A stretch of 64,000 bases of DNA, from the NCBI RefSeq assembly GCF_004799345.1, contig NZ_SSMC01000002.1, positions 372,001-436,000 of the forward strand. The letters run 5' to 3'. The stretch's first letter is position 1. Every line of letters begins with the position of its first letter. Shown here piece by piece: positions 1 to 7,948 of the stretch. A program made the translations under genes and the position numbers. The notes beneath the pieces were generated by a model. That model was given only the letters and a program-made list of their open reading frames with translations, had not been told where the DNA came from and ran no database searches. The DNA comes from Robertkochia marina (lineage in GTDB: Bacteria > Bacteroidota > Bacteroidia > Flavobacteriales > Flavobacteriaceae).

Positions 1-1137
1 AGCTTGTAGAAATTCCCATTTCCAACGTTTTTGTTTTTCGGCATTATGCATTTTAATTTCTTGCATACCATTGATTATCTCAATTACAGTGCTTTGCTCT
101 TGGCTTAATTCAAAAAATCTTTTGTAGTCCAATTCTTTTCTCTTTTTCAAGAAGTACATGACCCACATTATATATAAAGTACTACCAAGGAAAAATATAA
201 GAAAAATGGACATGCTATAGTTTATGAGTACAATCCCAAAAACTATTAAATTAAACATAGAGAAAAGAGTGTTCAAAGTTGAGTTAGTTAATAATTTTTC
301 GATTCTGCCATGGTCGTTAATTCTTTGCATAATATCTCCAGTCATTCTTGTATCGAAATATGCGATCGGTAAGTTCATTAATTTGATGAAGAAATCTGAA
401 ACTAGAGAAATATTTATTCTTGTACTTAAATGTAGTAATATCCAACTTCTAAATATTTCGACACTGGTAATTCCTAGAAACAACATTAATTGAGCACAAA
501 GAATAATGTAGATAAAATTTATATCTTGATTTTGTATACCGATATCAACAATACTTTGAGTTAAAAAAGGGAAAATTAATTGTAAGAGGCTCCCAATTGA
601 TAAGCCTAGTATTAATTGAACAATTAATTTCTTATATCCTAATAGATATTTAAAAAGGAATTTGAGTGATTTATTTTGCGTTGTATCCCATTCTGCGTCT
701 TTAAATTTTGTTGAAGTCTCCAGCAACAATGCGATTCCTTCTTTGGTATTATCATTAGAGTCCTCGCCTATCCAATTTGTTAGAAATTCTTTTTTATGAT
801 ATTTAATTAATCCATAGGAAGGATCGGATATATAAACAGAATCTTTTTTTACTTTATAGACAACAACGAAATGGTTTCTCTTCCAATGAATAATTAATGG
901 CAATGGGGCATGTGAAAGTTTTTCAAAATCTATTTTAACACCTATGCTTTTAAATCCGATTGCCTCAGCAGCATCACTTAATTTCATTAAGTTACTCCCT
1001 TCTCTGCTTGTTTCTGCTAAATCTCTGATTTCCTGGAGAGTGATAATCTTACCGTAATATTTTGAAATTATACGCAAGCATGTTGGTCCACAATCTTTGG
1101 AGTCAGGTTGTTTATAAAAGGGGAATCCGTTTAACAA
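1..1137 (-). CDS. Peptidase C39-containing ABC exporter (bacteriocin type), C-terminus outside window
   Basis: Inner-membrane exporter that removes a double-glycine leader from a peptide and pumps the peptide out. The visible 379 residues carry an N-terminal C39 cysteine-peptidase domain (about residues 1-140): catalytic Cys16 in SKDCGPTC, His89 in KRNHFVVVY, and Asp105 in ISDPSYG. A six-helix ABC transmembrane domain begins near residue 160. The ATPase domain lies left of base 1. No ATG is available: an in-frame TAA sits two codons upstream of TTG at 1137, and the family normally starts within a few residues of the FPFYKQ motif, so TTG is the likely start. It follows the double-glycine precursor gene on the same strand, which is its probable substrate. 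Base composition is strongly AT-rich, unlike the chromosome to the right. Confidence 0.93.
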   Translation of the reverse strand, partial: MLNGFPFYKQPDSKDCGPTCLRIISKYYGKIITLQEIRDLAETSREGSNLMKLSDAAEAIGFKSIGVKIDFEKLSHAPLPLIIHWKRNHFVVVYKVKKDSVYISDPSYGLIKYHKKEFLTNWIGEDSNDNTKEGIALLLETSTKFKDAEWDTTQNKSLKFLFKYLLGYKKLIVQLILGLSIGSLLQLIFPFLTQSIVDIGIQNQDINFIYIILCAQLMLFLGITSVEIFRSWILLHLSTRINISLVSDFFIKLMNLPIAYFDTRMTGDIMQRINDHGRIEKLLTNSTLNTLFSMFNLIVFGIVLINYSMSIFLIFFLGSTLYIMWVMYFLKKRKELDYKRFFELSQEQSTVIEIINGMQEIKMHNAEKQKRWKWEFLQA

Positions 1138-1252
1138 TGTAGATTAATTTTAGAAGAGATTTTATTTAAATTCTTTTTAAATGAAATTTAAATTTTCAAT
1201 AGTTTGAATTTTTCAAAGATGAAATTATAGCCTTTCTCAAGGGATGAAAATA

Positions 1253-1276
1253 CCTTGGAGGCAATAACCTCCAAGG
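1253..1276 (-). terminator. Hairpin between precursor peptide and exporter
   Basis: Perfect 9-bp stem (CCTTGGAGG paired with CCTCCAAGG) with a 6-nt loop, followed on the minus strand by TATTTTC. It lies 12 bp after the stop of the precursor gene and 115 bp before the exporter start. This is the position of a leaky terminator or mRNA-stabilising hairpin that would keep precursor mRNA more abundant than exporter mRNA; that role is inferred. Confidence 0.6.
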
Positions 1277-1288
1277 CATAAGTTGAGA

Positions 1289-1468
1289 TTAATCACAGAA
1301 ATCGAAACACGCTTGAACGGAACTTGCGCATCCAATAACTTGGATTTGATCACTACCTGAACATGAACAAGGGATTCCACCACCTGGACATTGCCCATCT
1401 CCACCTAAAACAGTTTTCAATTGGTCTCTACTCAAAATTTCACTTGAGTTAAAATTTAAATTTCTCAT
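1289..1468 (-). CDS. Double-glycine leader precursor peptide (bacteriocin/RiPP-like, Bacteroidetes GG-leader type)
   Basis: A 59-residue secreted-peptide precursor. The leader is 23 residues, starts MRNLNFNSSEIL and ends LSRDQLKTVLGG, the hydrophobic-plus-GG pattern cut by C39 peptidases and typical of Bacteroidetes natural-product precursors. The 36-residue core begins DGQCPGGG and contains six cysteines (core positions 4, 11, 13, 24, 31, 35) but few charged residues, suggesting disulfide-bonded or otherwise modified product. ATG at 1468, TAA at 1289. It sits between a VKOR/thioredoxin oxidase gene and a C39 exporter gene, all on the minus strand, which supports export and oxidative folding of the core. 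No lanthionine, radical SAM or other modifying enzyme is visible in the window. Activity (antibacterial or signal) cannot be read from the sequence. Confidence 0.85.
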   Translation of the reverse strand: MRNLNFNSSEILSRDQLKTVLGGDGQCPGGGIPCSCSGSDQIQVIGCASSVQACFDFCD

Positions 1469-1573
1469 AATAAAACAAAATATTTAATATAAATTTTGCC
1501 TTGAACATTAAGGACTGTCAAGGTTTCAGTCCATGCTTCGCGAAAGCAATTTCGTTAACCTAAAAAGGTGATT

Positions 1574-3160
1574 TTATACTAGTACATCTCTTAAATCCTC
1601 AATATTGTACTCACGTGGTAATTCATACCCATTTATAAAGATCGTAGGTGTATGGGTTATATTCTCGTCATTACACCATTTTTCCATGGCCATTATTTTA
1701 TCATGTTGTTCCTCCATCGAGCCTTTCATTGGGAATTTTTCAGCAAAATCCTCATAAGTGATATCTTTGGATGAATACCAGGTATTAAGTGATTTTTGAG
1801 TTAATTCTTCGTTTCCAGTAGAGGCAATATCCAAGAAATGACTAACAGGTTTTGTTTTAATATCATTTTCATTAGTTGTAGCATTGAAAATTACTTGTAA
1901 ACTAATTTTCCCATTATTTATCAATTCCTCCAAAATTGGGTGAGCGTTTGAACAAGGCCCGCAATATGGATTACATACTTTAACTACATGGTATTTCGTA
2001 TTTTGATTTAAAAATAGAATACCTAATTCCTTATTTATCGATTTTATTTTTCTCGATTTTGAAAGTAGCCCATGAAACACATCCTTATTATATTTTATTT
2101 TACTTAAATTTCTTTTATGTAGAAATACTTCCTTATTCTGGAATAGAATAGGAAATAATATATTCCAAATAAGAACAGGAAATAGAAAAAGACTAATTAT
2201 TAAAGGAATTGTATTGTATTCAATTTTGCCAGTATTAAAATCACCTATTAATCCAATGATCAATTCTATGAGAAGCACCCCTTGAATTGTTATACATAAT
2301 GAGCACCATTTTTTTATAATAACTCCTTGGAAATAAACAGAAATAAAAATAACTGGAATAGTAAGAAAATTTAAGTAGGATAACACTGCTAATGAAGAAC
2401 TTGAAACTTCATAGGATAAAGCATACAATAAAGTTCCAAAATAATAGGAAAATGCAATTAATGATAAACTTAAACTACCATTAAATAATCTTGCATATTT
2501 TGAATTTAAGACGTAATCGCAATCGATTTTATTCCCTCCTCTGGAGCAAAAACTTTGAACTTTAGGATTGTTACCATCTATTTCATGCCAAAGCAGCAGA
2601 ATTCCTATTGAAAGTCCTATTACTTTAGTAATAAGGTAAGCTACTATCCAAATGGAATTGGATTGGTTGATTAAATGACTAAAATCAAAATTTAAAGTAA
2701 ACCAAAATAAAAAGAATAGGATTACAGACCATTTCAGAGAATTGAGCCACTTTTTTTTGGTCAATTTATTTTTAATATTGGGTTCCCCAGAATATTCAGT
2801 TTTCTCAACTAGCAGACATATACCGGTCCATTTATTAAGAAGTTTACTCACCGATATTTTTTGCTTCTTTCTATTGTCATCAATATATATAGCTTGTTGG
2901 TCAGAAAATTCAACTAATACATAAAACTTATTGTTTTGGCCGGATAATTGAACTATACATGGCAATGGTAATGATTGAAGCTTTGATTTTTCAGTCTTTA
3001 CCGCAAGATTTTCGATGTTATACTTAGATAATGTGTCTGAAATAGATAATAAGCTGGGATGATCTGGATGTGATAAGATTGAATCTTCTATAAATTTTTT
3101 TGTGAATTTTATTCTTAGCTCGGCTAGTAAATTTTCAGCCACAGATTTACAGTTATCCAT
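1574..3160 (-). CDS. C39-like / vitamin K epoxide reductase / thioredoxin-fold fusion protein
   Basis: A 528-residue membrane protein that probably makes disulfide bonds in the exported peptide. Residues 1 to about 130 resemble a C39 peptidase domain (HPDHPSLLSISDTL) but lack the DCGPTC cysteine motif, so this part is likely a non-catalytic leader-binding domain. Next come transmembrane segments of a VKOR domain with the loop cysteines SFCSRGGNKIDCDY and the membrane CxxC in KKWCSLC. The C-terminal third is a DsbA/thioredoxin-like domain with CNPYCGPC (CxxC) and a cis-Pro-like THTPTIFING segment. VKOR oxidises a thioredoxin-like partner at the expense of quinone; here both parts are in one chain. 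It lies 105 bp upstream of the six-cysteine precursor gene and is read in the same direction, so it is probably the cluster's oxidase. Confidence 0.88.
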   Translation of the reverse strand: MDNCKSVAENLLAELRIKFTKKFIEDSILSHPDHPSLLSISDTLSKYNIENLAVKTEKSKLQSLPLPCIVQLSGQNNKFYVLVEFSDQQAIYIDDNRKKQKISVSKLLNKWTGICLLVEKTEYSGEPNIKNKLTKKKWLNSLKWSVILFFLFWFTLNFDFSHLINQSNSIWIVAYLITKVIGLSIGILLLWHEIDGNNPKVQSFCSRGGNKIDCDYVLNSKYARLFNGSLSLSLIAFSYYFGTLLYALSYEVSSSSLAVLSYLNFLTIPVIFISVYFQGVIIKKWCSLCITIQGVLLIELIIGLIGDFNTGKIEYNTIPLIISLFLFPVLIWNILFPILFQNKEVFLHKRNLSKIKYNKDVFHGLLSKSRKIKSINKELGILFLNQNTKYHVVKVCNPYCGPCSNAHPILEELINNGKISLQVIFNATTNENDIKTKPVSHFLDIASTGNEELTQKSLNTWYSSKDITYEDFAEKFPMKGSMEEQHDKIMAMEKWCNDENITHTPTIFINGYELPREYNIEDLRDVLV

Positions 3161-3500
3161 AGATTAAGTTTTTTAATCGGTATAAATGAGGTGAGTAAAT
3201 TATTATATTTAACGAAATTTCTGTAAATATATAATTTTTTTTCGATGAAATATCGAAATTATACTAAATGATAGGATCTCCCAATACGGATTTGAAACCA
3301 CTTTTATCTGATATTTCCGGATGTATTAAAAGCTCGATTCTCCTTTATATGATGCTAAGTGAGGTTGATACGTAATTAATTATTCAGATATATGTAGGAT
3401 GTTTGTCCAATCGATTCGAAATCTCGTTCTCATTGTACTTATAATATGTTAAGGTAATAGAGACTCAATTTAAATTCAGAATTTAGAAAGTATTAAGGCA
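3161..3500. other. Intergenic, AT-rich, no gene seen
   Basis: About 340 bp between the VKOR fusion gene and the triplicated-domain gene. I see no ORF with coding character, no tRNA and no strong hairpin on either strand. The region upstream of the VKOR gene (3161-3260) is very AT-rich and presumably holds its promoter, but I could not pick out a confident TAnnTTTG box. Confidence 0.5.
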
Positions 3501-4484
3501 TCATCTAAGTTTACTTTTTACCAACGGTAGTTCCTGTTTAAGTTCATAGATAGCTTTTACTACCAAATCCCATGTATTGATGAAATTTAAATATTCGTAT
3601 GGTTTTTTCCATTTCGAATAAGCTTCAATCGAATCAATAATTAGGTTATTCTCTTCTTCAATGATTAGTGATCCACCGCATACTAATGTTTTTACCAACT
3701 TGTACTGCATTATATCACATACTCCAAACGAAGGTCCCTTGCTTAATTGATACATCGATTTCATTTTTTCAATGAAGTGTTTAGTGACCTCAAAATCAGG
3801 ATTGCTTTTTTTTCCATACAGTTTTTTCCTTTCAATTTGAATATACTGAATCTCTCTTAAGATACCTTCAAGTATAGCCTTCTGATTTGCTTGAGCGTCT
3901 TTTACCTCCTCCTGTTCACGTTTCACTTCCTTTTCCGCCTCATTGATAAACTCATTGGTATTGCCAACTTTCAGATAGTTGTATGGTTTGATCCAATTCA
4001 GGTATTCTTTAATAGAAGTAATCGTTCGTCCTTCATCTTCTAGGAACAAGGGGATGCCCTTTGTCAACGATTTGACCATTTCATATGATAAGTATTTCAA
4101 ACCACCTATCGTGGAAGGTGTATTTCGATTAAAAAGGTCTTCCATATTTTTTAGGTATTCAATAGAAACCATTTTACGGCTAGTATTGCCTTTTGTTTTT
4201 AGTTTCCTCGGGATCTCTTCCCAGGTAGGAAATAGTTCTATTTTAGCCCTTGTAATGCATTCAGAAGTAATTGCTACGTTAAGATAATCATATGGTCTCT
4301 TCCATTCCATGTACTCTTCAATAGTCCTAATTTCCAAATTATCCGATTCAATATATAATGATTCCCCTTTTACCAGTGCCCTTACCATCTCATATGAGCG
4401 CTCAGGACAATAACCAGAAGAAGATGCAGAATTATAGTAATAGGCATCTTCCATATTTTTTAAAAATTCCTTGGTCACGACCAT
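3501..4484 (-). CDS. Unknown protein with three copies of one ~80-residue domain
   Basis: Not recognised. The 327-residue protein contains three similar units: each begins with a helix of the form FLKNMEDAYY, YLKNMEDLFN or FIEKMKSMYQ. A YEMVRALVKG / YEMVKSLTKG / YKLVKTLVCG segment follows, then a hydrophobic-acidic strand. Each unit ends with an I-E-Y-x-W-K-P-Y-x-YLN motif (EYMEWKRPYDYLN, EYLNWIKPYNYLK, AYSKWKKPYEYLN). Units two and three are separated by a charged, probably coiled-coil linker (around residues 180-220, KEVKREQEEVKDAQ). There is no signal peptide or membrane segment, so it is probably cytoplasmic. ATG at 4484 is the first in-frame start. It stands alone between the peptide cluster and the divergently transcribed NAD regulator gene. 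Possible roles such as immunity, regulation or structure cannot be told apart. Confidence 0.75.
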   Translation of the reverse strand: MVVTKEFLKNMEDAYYYNSASSSGYCPERSYEMVRALVKGESLYIESDNLEIRTIEEYMEWKRPYDYLNVAITSECITRAKIELFPTWEEIPRKLKTKGNTSRKMVSIEYLKNMEDLFNRNTPSTIGGLKYLSYEMVKSLTKGIPLFLEDEGRTITSIKEYLNWIKPYNYLKVGNTNEFINEAEKEVKREQEEVKDAQANQKAILEGILREIQYIQIERKKLYGKKSNPDFEVTKHFIEKMKSMYQLSKGPSFGVCDIMQYKLVKTLVCGGSLIIEEENNLIIDSIEAYSKWKKPYEYLNFINTWDLVVKAIYELKQELPLVKSKLR

Positions 4485-4663
4485 GATACATATGATTAGA
4501 GGATTGTATCCTAATATATAGAAAAAAATCTATTTAAGGTAAATAGATTAGTCTTTGAGGTTAGAAATTAGTTATAGTTTTCAAAATATCATAGTTGACC
4601 TCTCTTTATCGAAATGTCAAATTATATAGGTTTTATGTATATTAGACGTAAAATAATTCTTCA

Positions 4664-5347
4664 ATGCAAGATATAAAAGTAGCTGTTGATGCCGTTGTTT
4701 TCGGTTATAAGGAGGAAACCTTGTTCCTTTTATGTATTAAACAAAAGTTTGGACCTATGGCCGACTCTTGGGTGTTACCAGGGGGATTAGTACAAGATGA
4801 TGAGCCCTTAAAGGATGCAGTGAAAAGAGAGTTACGGGAGGAAACCAATGTAGAATTAGAGTATATGGATCAACTCTATACTTTTGGAGATGATATCAAA
4901 AGAGATCCCAGGGGTAGGGTAATAGCCGTAGCATATTTGGGGTTGGTAGATCCTAAAAGATTGGAGCTAAAGGCGGACACAGATGCTTTGGACGCTCAGT
5001 GGTTTCCAATAGATGCATTACCTTCCTTAGGGTATGATCACGAGCTTATTTTTGAGAAAGGTCTGGAACGGTTACGAGCGAAGATTCACTATGAACCCAT
5101 TGGATTTGACTTGTTGGAAGAAGAGTTTTTCTTCTCCGAAATGGAAGGTTTGTATAGGACCATAACCGGTAGGGCATTTGATCGTAGAAACTTCAGGAAG
5201 AAAATTTTAAGCTTTGGATTCTTAGAGGACCTGGGTACTTTCCGCAGGGAAGGTATGGGTAGACCAGCGAATAAATTCCGTTTTATAGAAGATAAATATA
5301 ACGAGCTTTTAGCTGAAGGATTTCATTTTGAACTAAAGTTTGCGTAA
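4664..5347 (+). CDS. nrtR: NrtR-type Nudix/winged-helix transcriptional regulator of NAD metabolism
   Basis: A 227-residue regulator. Residues 1 to about 140 form a Nudix fold with a recognisable box (GLVQDDE ... RELREET) in which the usual final glycine of the EExG part is replaced, as often seen in NrtR proteins that bind but do not hydrolyse their ligand. The C-terminal part (about 150-227, FDRRNFRKKILS, RPANKFRF) is the winged helix-turn-helix typical of NrtR. Characterised NrtR repressors release DNA on binding ADP-ribose or related nucleotides. The gene is directly followed, 63 bp downstream and on the same strand, by a PRPP-synthetase-like and a NAMPT-like gene, with two matching palindromes in the gap. 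This context makes it the local repressor with good confidence; the effector is inferred from the family. Confidence 0.85.
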   Translation: MQDIKVAVDAVVFGYKEETLFLLCIKQKFGPMADSWVLPGGLVQDDEPLKDAVKRELREETNVELEYMDQLYTFGDDIKRDPRGRVIAVAYLGLVDPKRLELKADTDALDAQWFPIDALPSLGYDHELIFEKGLERLRAKIHYEPIGFDLLEEEFFFSEMEGLYRTITGRAFDRRNFRKKILSFGFLEDLGTFRREGMGRPANKFRFIEDKYNELLAEGFHFELKFA

Positions 5348-5357
5348 AAATTACACA
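5341..5357. promoter_or_regulatory. Putative NrtR operator 1
   Basis: Palindrome TGCGTAA-AAA-TTACACA, overlapping the last codon and stop of the regulator gene. It matches operator 2 in both half-sites (TGYGTAA / TTACRCA) and the two are 51 bp apart start to start, close to five helical turns, so two repressor dimers could bind the same face. Confidence 0.7.
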
Positions 5358-5391
5358 ATATAGTTGCAGGTATCGAAAACTTGTTTTACTT

Positions 5392-5408
5392 TGTGTAAAA
5401 ATTACGCA
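5392..5408. promoter_or_regulatory. Putative NrtR operator 2
   Basis: Palindrome TGTGTAA-AAA-TTACGCA ending two bases before the ATG of the PRPP-synthetase-like gene. Its position over the transcription or translation start is that of a repressor site. The same sequence pattern as operator 1 is the main support. Confidence 0.72.
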
Positions 5409-5410
5409 AA

Positions 5411-6253
5411 ATGACATTCGATCTTGATTCCGACTTTCGTCCTTTTCCAGCACTGGAACAAATTCCTTTCACCAAATTCAGGTTTCCAGCAGGAGAAGCC
5501 CATCTTCGGATAACCTCTCACATCGCTAGTGATAAAGTCATCATCACCCATCGGGCTTCAAGTTTTGAAGCGTTGGGTGAAATACTATTGGCTGTTGATG
5601 CCTTACGAAGGCTGGGGGTTAAACATTTGGAATTGGTACTTCCGTATTTTCCTGCGGCCCGTCAAGACCGGGTGATGATTTTCGGGGAACCTTTAACGGT
5701 GAAAGTGTATACTGATATCATCAATGCTCAAGGCTTCGAGAAGGTTACCCTCTTTGATCCTCATTCTGATGTTACTCCTGCTTTACTTGATTCGTGTCAA
5801 GTAATTTCCAATACCCCTTTTATCAAAGAGGTCATCTCCGATCTTCCTTCTGACACCTATTTGATCTCACCCGATGGAGGCGCTTTAAAGAAGATCTATA
5901 AGTTAGCCCAGGATTTAAAAGATTATGATGTGGTTGAATGTTCTAAATCCCGAAATGTTCAAACCGGGGAGATATCCAAATTCACAGTATACCAGGATGA
6001 TTTACAGGCAAGACCCTGCTTAATTGTGGATGATATCTGTGATGGAGGAGGGACTTTTTTAGGATTAGCTAAAGCACTAAAAGCAAAGAATGCAGGACCT
6101 CTTTACCTGGCAGTAAGTCATGGAATATTCAGCAAAGGCTTAGAACAGTTATGTGAAGTCTTTGAAAAGATATACACTACAAATTCATTTACCGATCATC
6201 CGCTATCCCCCCAATTGATCCAGGTTCCCCTGGAGGATAAGGTAGTTGTTTAA
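5411..6253 (+). CDS. Ribose-phosphate pyrophosphokinase-like enzyme (PRPP synthetase family)
   Basis: A 280-residue cytoplasmic enzyme of the PRPP synthetase family, which transfers pyrophosphate from ATP to ribose 5-phosphate. Visible motifs are the ATP-site segment YFPAARQDR, the divalent-metal region FDPHSD, and the PRPP-binding loop CLIVDDICDGGGTF. It is shorter than housekeeping Prs proteins (about 310 residues), and its N-terminus (FTKFRFPAGEAHLRI) differs from the usual FxDGE pattern, so it is a pathway-specific paralogue. It is paired with a NAMPT-like gene whose start lies within 25 bp of its end, and both lie behind two NrtR operators. It either supplies PRPP for nicotinamide salvage or, as in the phage NARP1 pathway, acts on ADP-ribose. 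Sequence alone does not decide between these. Confidence 0.88.
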   Translation: MTFDLDSDFRPFPALEQIPFTKFRFPAGEAHLRITSHIASDKVIITHRASSFEALGEILLAVDALRRLGVKHLELVLPYFPAARQDRVMIFGEPLTVKVYTDIINAQGFEKVTLFDPHSDVTPALLDSCQVISNTPFIKEVISDLPSDTYLISPDGGALKKIYKLAQDLKDYDVVECSKSRNVQTGEISKFTVYQDDLQARPCLIVDDICDGGGTFLGLAKALKAKNAGPLYLAVSHGIFSKGLEQLCEVFEKIYTTNSFTDHPLSPQLIQVPLEDKVVV

Positions 6254-6275
6254 TCATTCATTAAAACCAAACATT

Positions 6276-7754
6276 ATGAATCCATTACTATTAACAGATG
6301 GTTACAAGGTTGACCACAGACGTCAGTACCCCCCAAATACTACTCTTGTCTATTCCAATTGGACGCCTAGAAAAAGTCGCATTGAGGGAGTCGATGAAGT
6401 GGTATTTTTCGGATTGCAATACTTTCTTAAAAAGTATGTTTTGGAAGATTTTCGGAATCATTTTTTCTCTAAACCCAAGGAGGAAGTGGTTAGTCAATAT
6501 GTACGAAGGATCAATAATTACCTTGGAGAGCATTCAGTGGGGAAGGATCATATAGAGGCATTACATGAACTTGGGTATATCCCCATGGTCTTTAAAGCAT
6601 TACCGGAGGGGGCTGCCGTACCGGTACGAGTACCCATGTTCACCATGTACAATACGCTTCCGGAATTTTTTTGGCTTACGAATTATTTTGAGACTTTGTT
6701 ATCTACAACAGTATGGCTGCCATGTAATTCTGCTACCATAGCCAGGGAATACAGGAAGGTTTTGAACCGGTATGCCTTAGAGACTAGTTCGACCATGGAG
6801 TTCGTCGACTGGCAGGGACATGATTTTTCCATGCGTGGTATTGGAGGTCTGGAAGGTGCTATGATTAGTGGAGCGGGACACCTGTTAAGTTTTACCGGAA
6901 CCGACACGATCCCCAGTATTGACTTTTTAGAATGCTACTATCAAGCGGATAGTGATAAGGAACTTGTTGGGGGATCTGTAGCCGCAACGGAACATTCGGT
7001 AATGAGTATGGGAACAAATCATGGAGAATTCAACACGTTCAAACGGCTAATTACCGAAGTTTATCCCAAAGGAATTGTATCCATTGTCTCGGATACCTGG
7101 GACCTTTGGAAGGTATTAACCGAGTATTTGCCAGGTTTAAAGAATGAGGTATTGGCCAGGGATGGTAAGCTGGTCATTAGACCTGACAGCGGGGACCCGG
7201 TAAAGATCATCTGCGGTGATCCTGAAGGTAAAACGCCGGAAGAAAGAGCAGGGGTGATCCAGTTATTGTGGGATGTATTTGGAGGTATTACAAATTCGAA
7301 AGGTTATAAAGAATTGGATTCTCATATTGGTGCTATTTATGGAGACAGTATAAACTTGGAGCGGGCCATACGGATTTGTGAGCGGCTGAAGGAACTTGGT
7401 TTTGCCTCTACCAATGTTGTTCTGGGAATCGGGTCTTTCACCTATCAGTACAATACCCGAGATACATTTGGATTTGCCATGAAGGCCACTTATGGGGAAG
7501 TGAATGGAACCTCACGAGAAATCTATAAGGACCCCGTGACAGATGACGGTACGAAAAAGTCAGCCCGAGGCTTGATCAAAATTGAAATGGTCAACGGCGT
7601 TTTCAGGTTAAAGGATCAAGTGACCTGGGAGGAGGAACGGGGTGGAGAATTAAAAGAGGTTTTCCGGGATGGAAAGTTACTTCTTGATCAGACTTTAAGT
7701 GATATTCGTATGCGAATCAAAACGCAATTGGAACCATCGGTGGCAGTGGTTTAA
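6276..7754 (+). CDS. nadV: Nicotinamide phosphoribosyltransferase family protein
   Basis: A 492-residue NAMPT-family enzyme that normally joins nicotinamide and PRPP to make nicotinamide mononucleotide. Family signatures include the N-terminal LLLTDGYKVDHRRQYP, the WQGHDFSMRGIGG segment with the active-site region around the Arg-Gly, and RPDSGDP. Full length for the family. I prefer ATG at 6276 because the family begins just before LLLTDGYK; an upstream start at 6246 would add ten unconserved residues and overlap the preceding gene. It forms a two-gene operon with the PRPP-synthetase-like gene under NrtR-type control. If its partner makes ADP-ribose pyrophosphate, this protein could make NAD directly; this alternative is inference. 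Confidence 0.92.
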   Translation: MNPLLLTDGYKVDHRRQYPPNTTLVYSNWTPRKSRIEGVDEVVFFGLQYFLKKYVLEDFRNHFFSKPKEEVVSQYVRRINNYLGEHSVGKDHIEALHELGYIPMVFKALPEGAAVPVRVPMFTMYNTLPEFFWLTNYFETLLSTTVWLPCNSATIAREYRKVLNRYALETSSTMEFVDWQGHDFSMRGIGGLEGAMISGAGHLLSFTGTDTIPSIDFLECYYQADSDKELVGGSVAATEHSVMSMGTNHGEFNTFKRLITEVYPKGIVSIVSDTWDLWKVLTEYLPGLKNEVLARDGKLVIRPDSGDPVKIICGDPEGKTPEERAGVIQLLWDVFGGITNSKGYKELDSHIGAIYGDSINLERAIRICERLKELGFASTNVVLGIGSFTYQYNTRDTFGFAMKATYGEVNGTSREIYKDPVTDDGTKKSARGLIKIEMVNGVFRLKDQVTWEEERGGELKEVFRDGKLLLDQTLSDIRMRIKTQLEPSVAVV

Positions 7755-7776
7755 AGTCTTACCTGTATACATTGTG

Positions 7777-7807
7777 AAAGCCTTCCCATCGGAGGGCTTT
7801 TTGTTTG
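7777..7807 (+). terminator. Intrinsic terminator after the NAD operon
   Basis: Ten-base-pair stem (AAAGCCTTCC with GGAGGGCTTT, one G-T pair), CATC loop, then TTTGTTT-like tail. It lies 22 bp after the nadV stop codon. Confidence 0.85.
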
Positions 7808-7948
7808 CGTATAAAATACATAAATACTGTATATATTGTAATTATAATTCATTCCGATAGTTTTTTGGCACACCTTTTGAATAGAATATAATCTCAATTC
7901 TTACAAAAGATTTTTCCATAAGTGCTTGGGTTTTAAATACCTGTTATT

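Noticed and set aside
224-493. Plus-strand frame of 89 codons
   Set aside because: It lies wholly opposite the exporter gene, whose transmembrane domain explains the codons better; no family resemblance.
3265-3300. GGATCTCCCAATACGG / GGATTTGAAACC words as a possible far attachment repeat of tRNA-Ser
   Set aside because: The match to the tRNA 3' end (GGATTCGAACCC) is interrupted and too short to support a border.
6246-6275. Upstream start for nadV
   Set aside because: Adds ten residues with no conservation and overlaps the preceding gene; ATG at 6276 fits the family.
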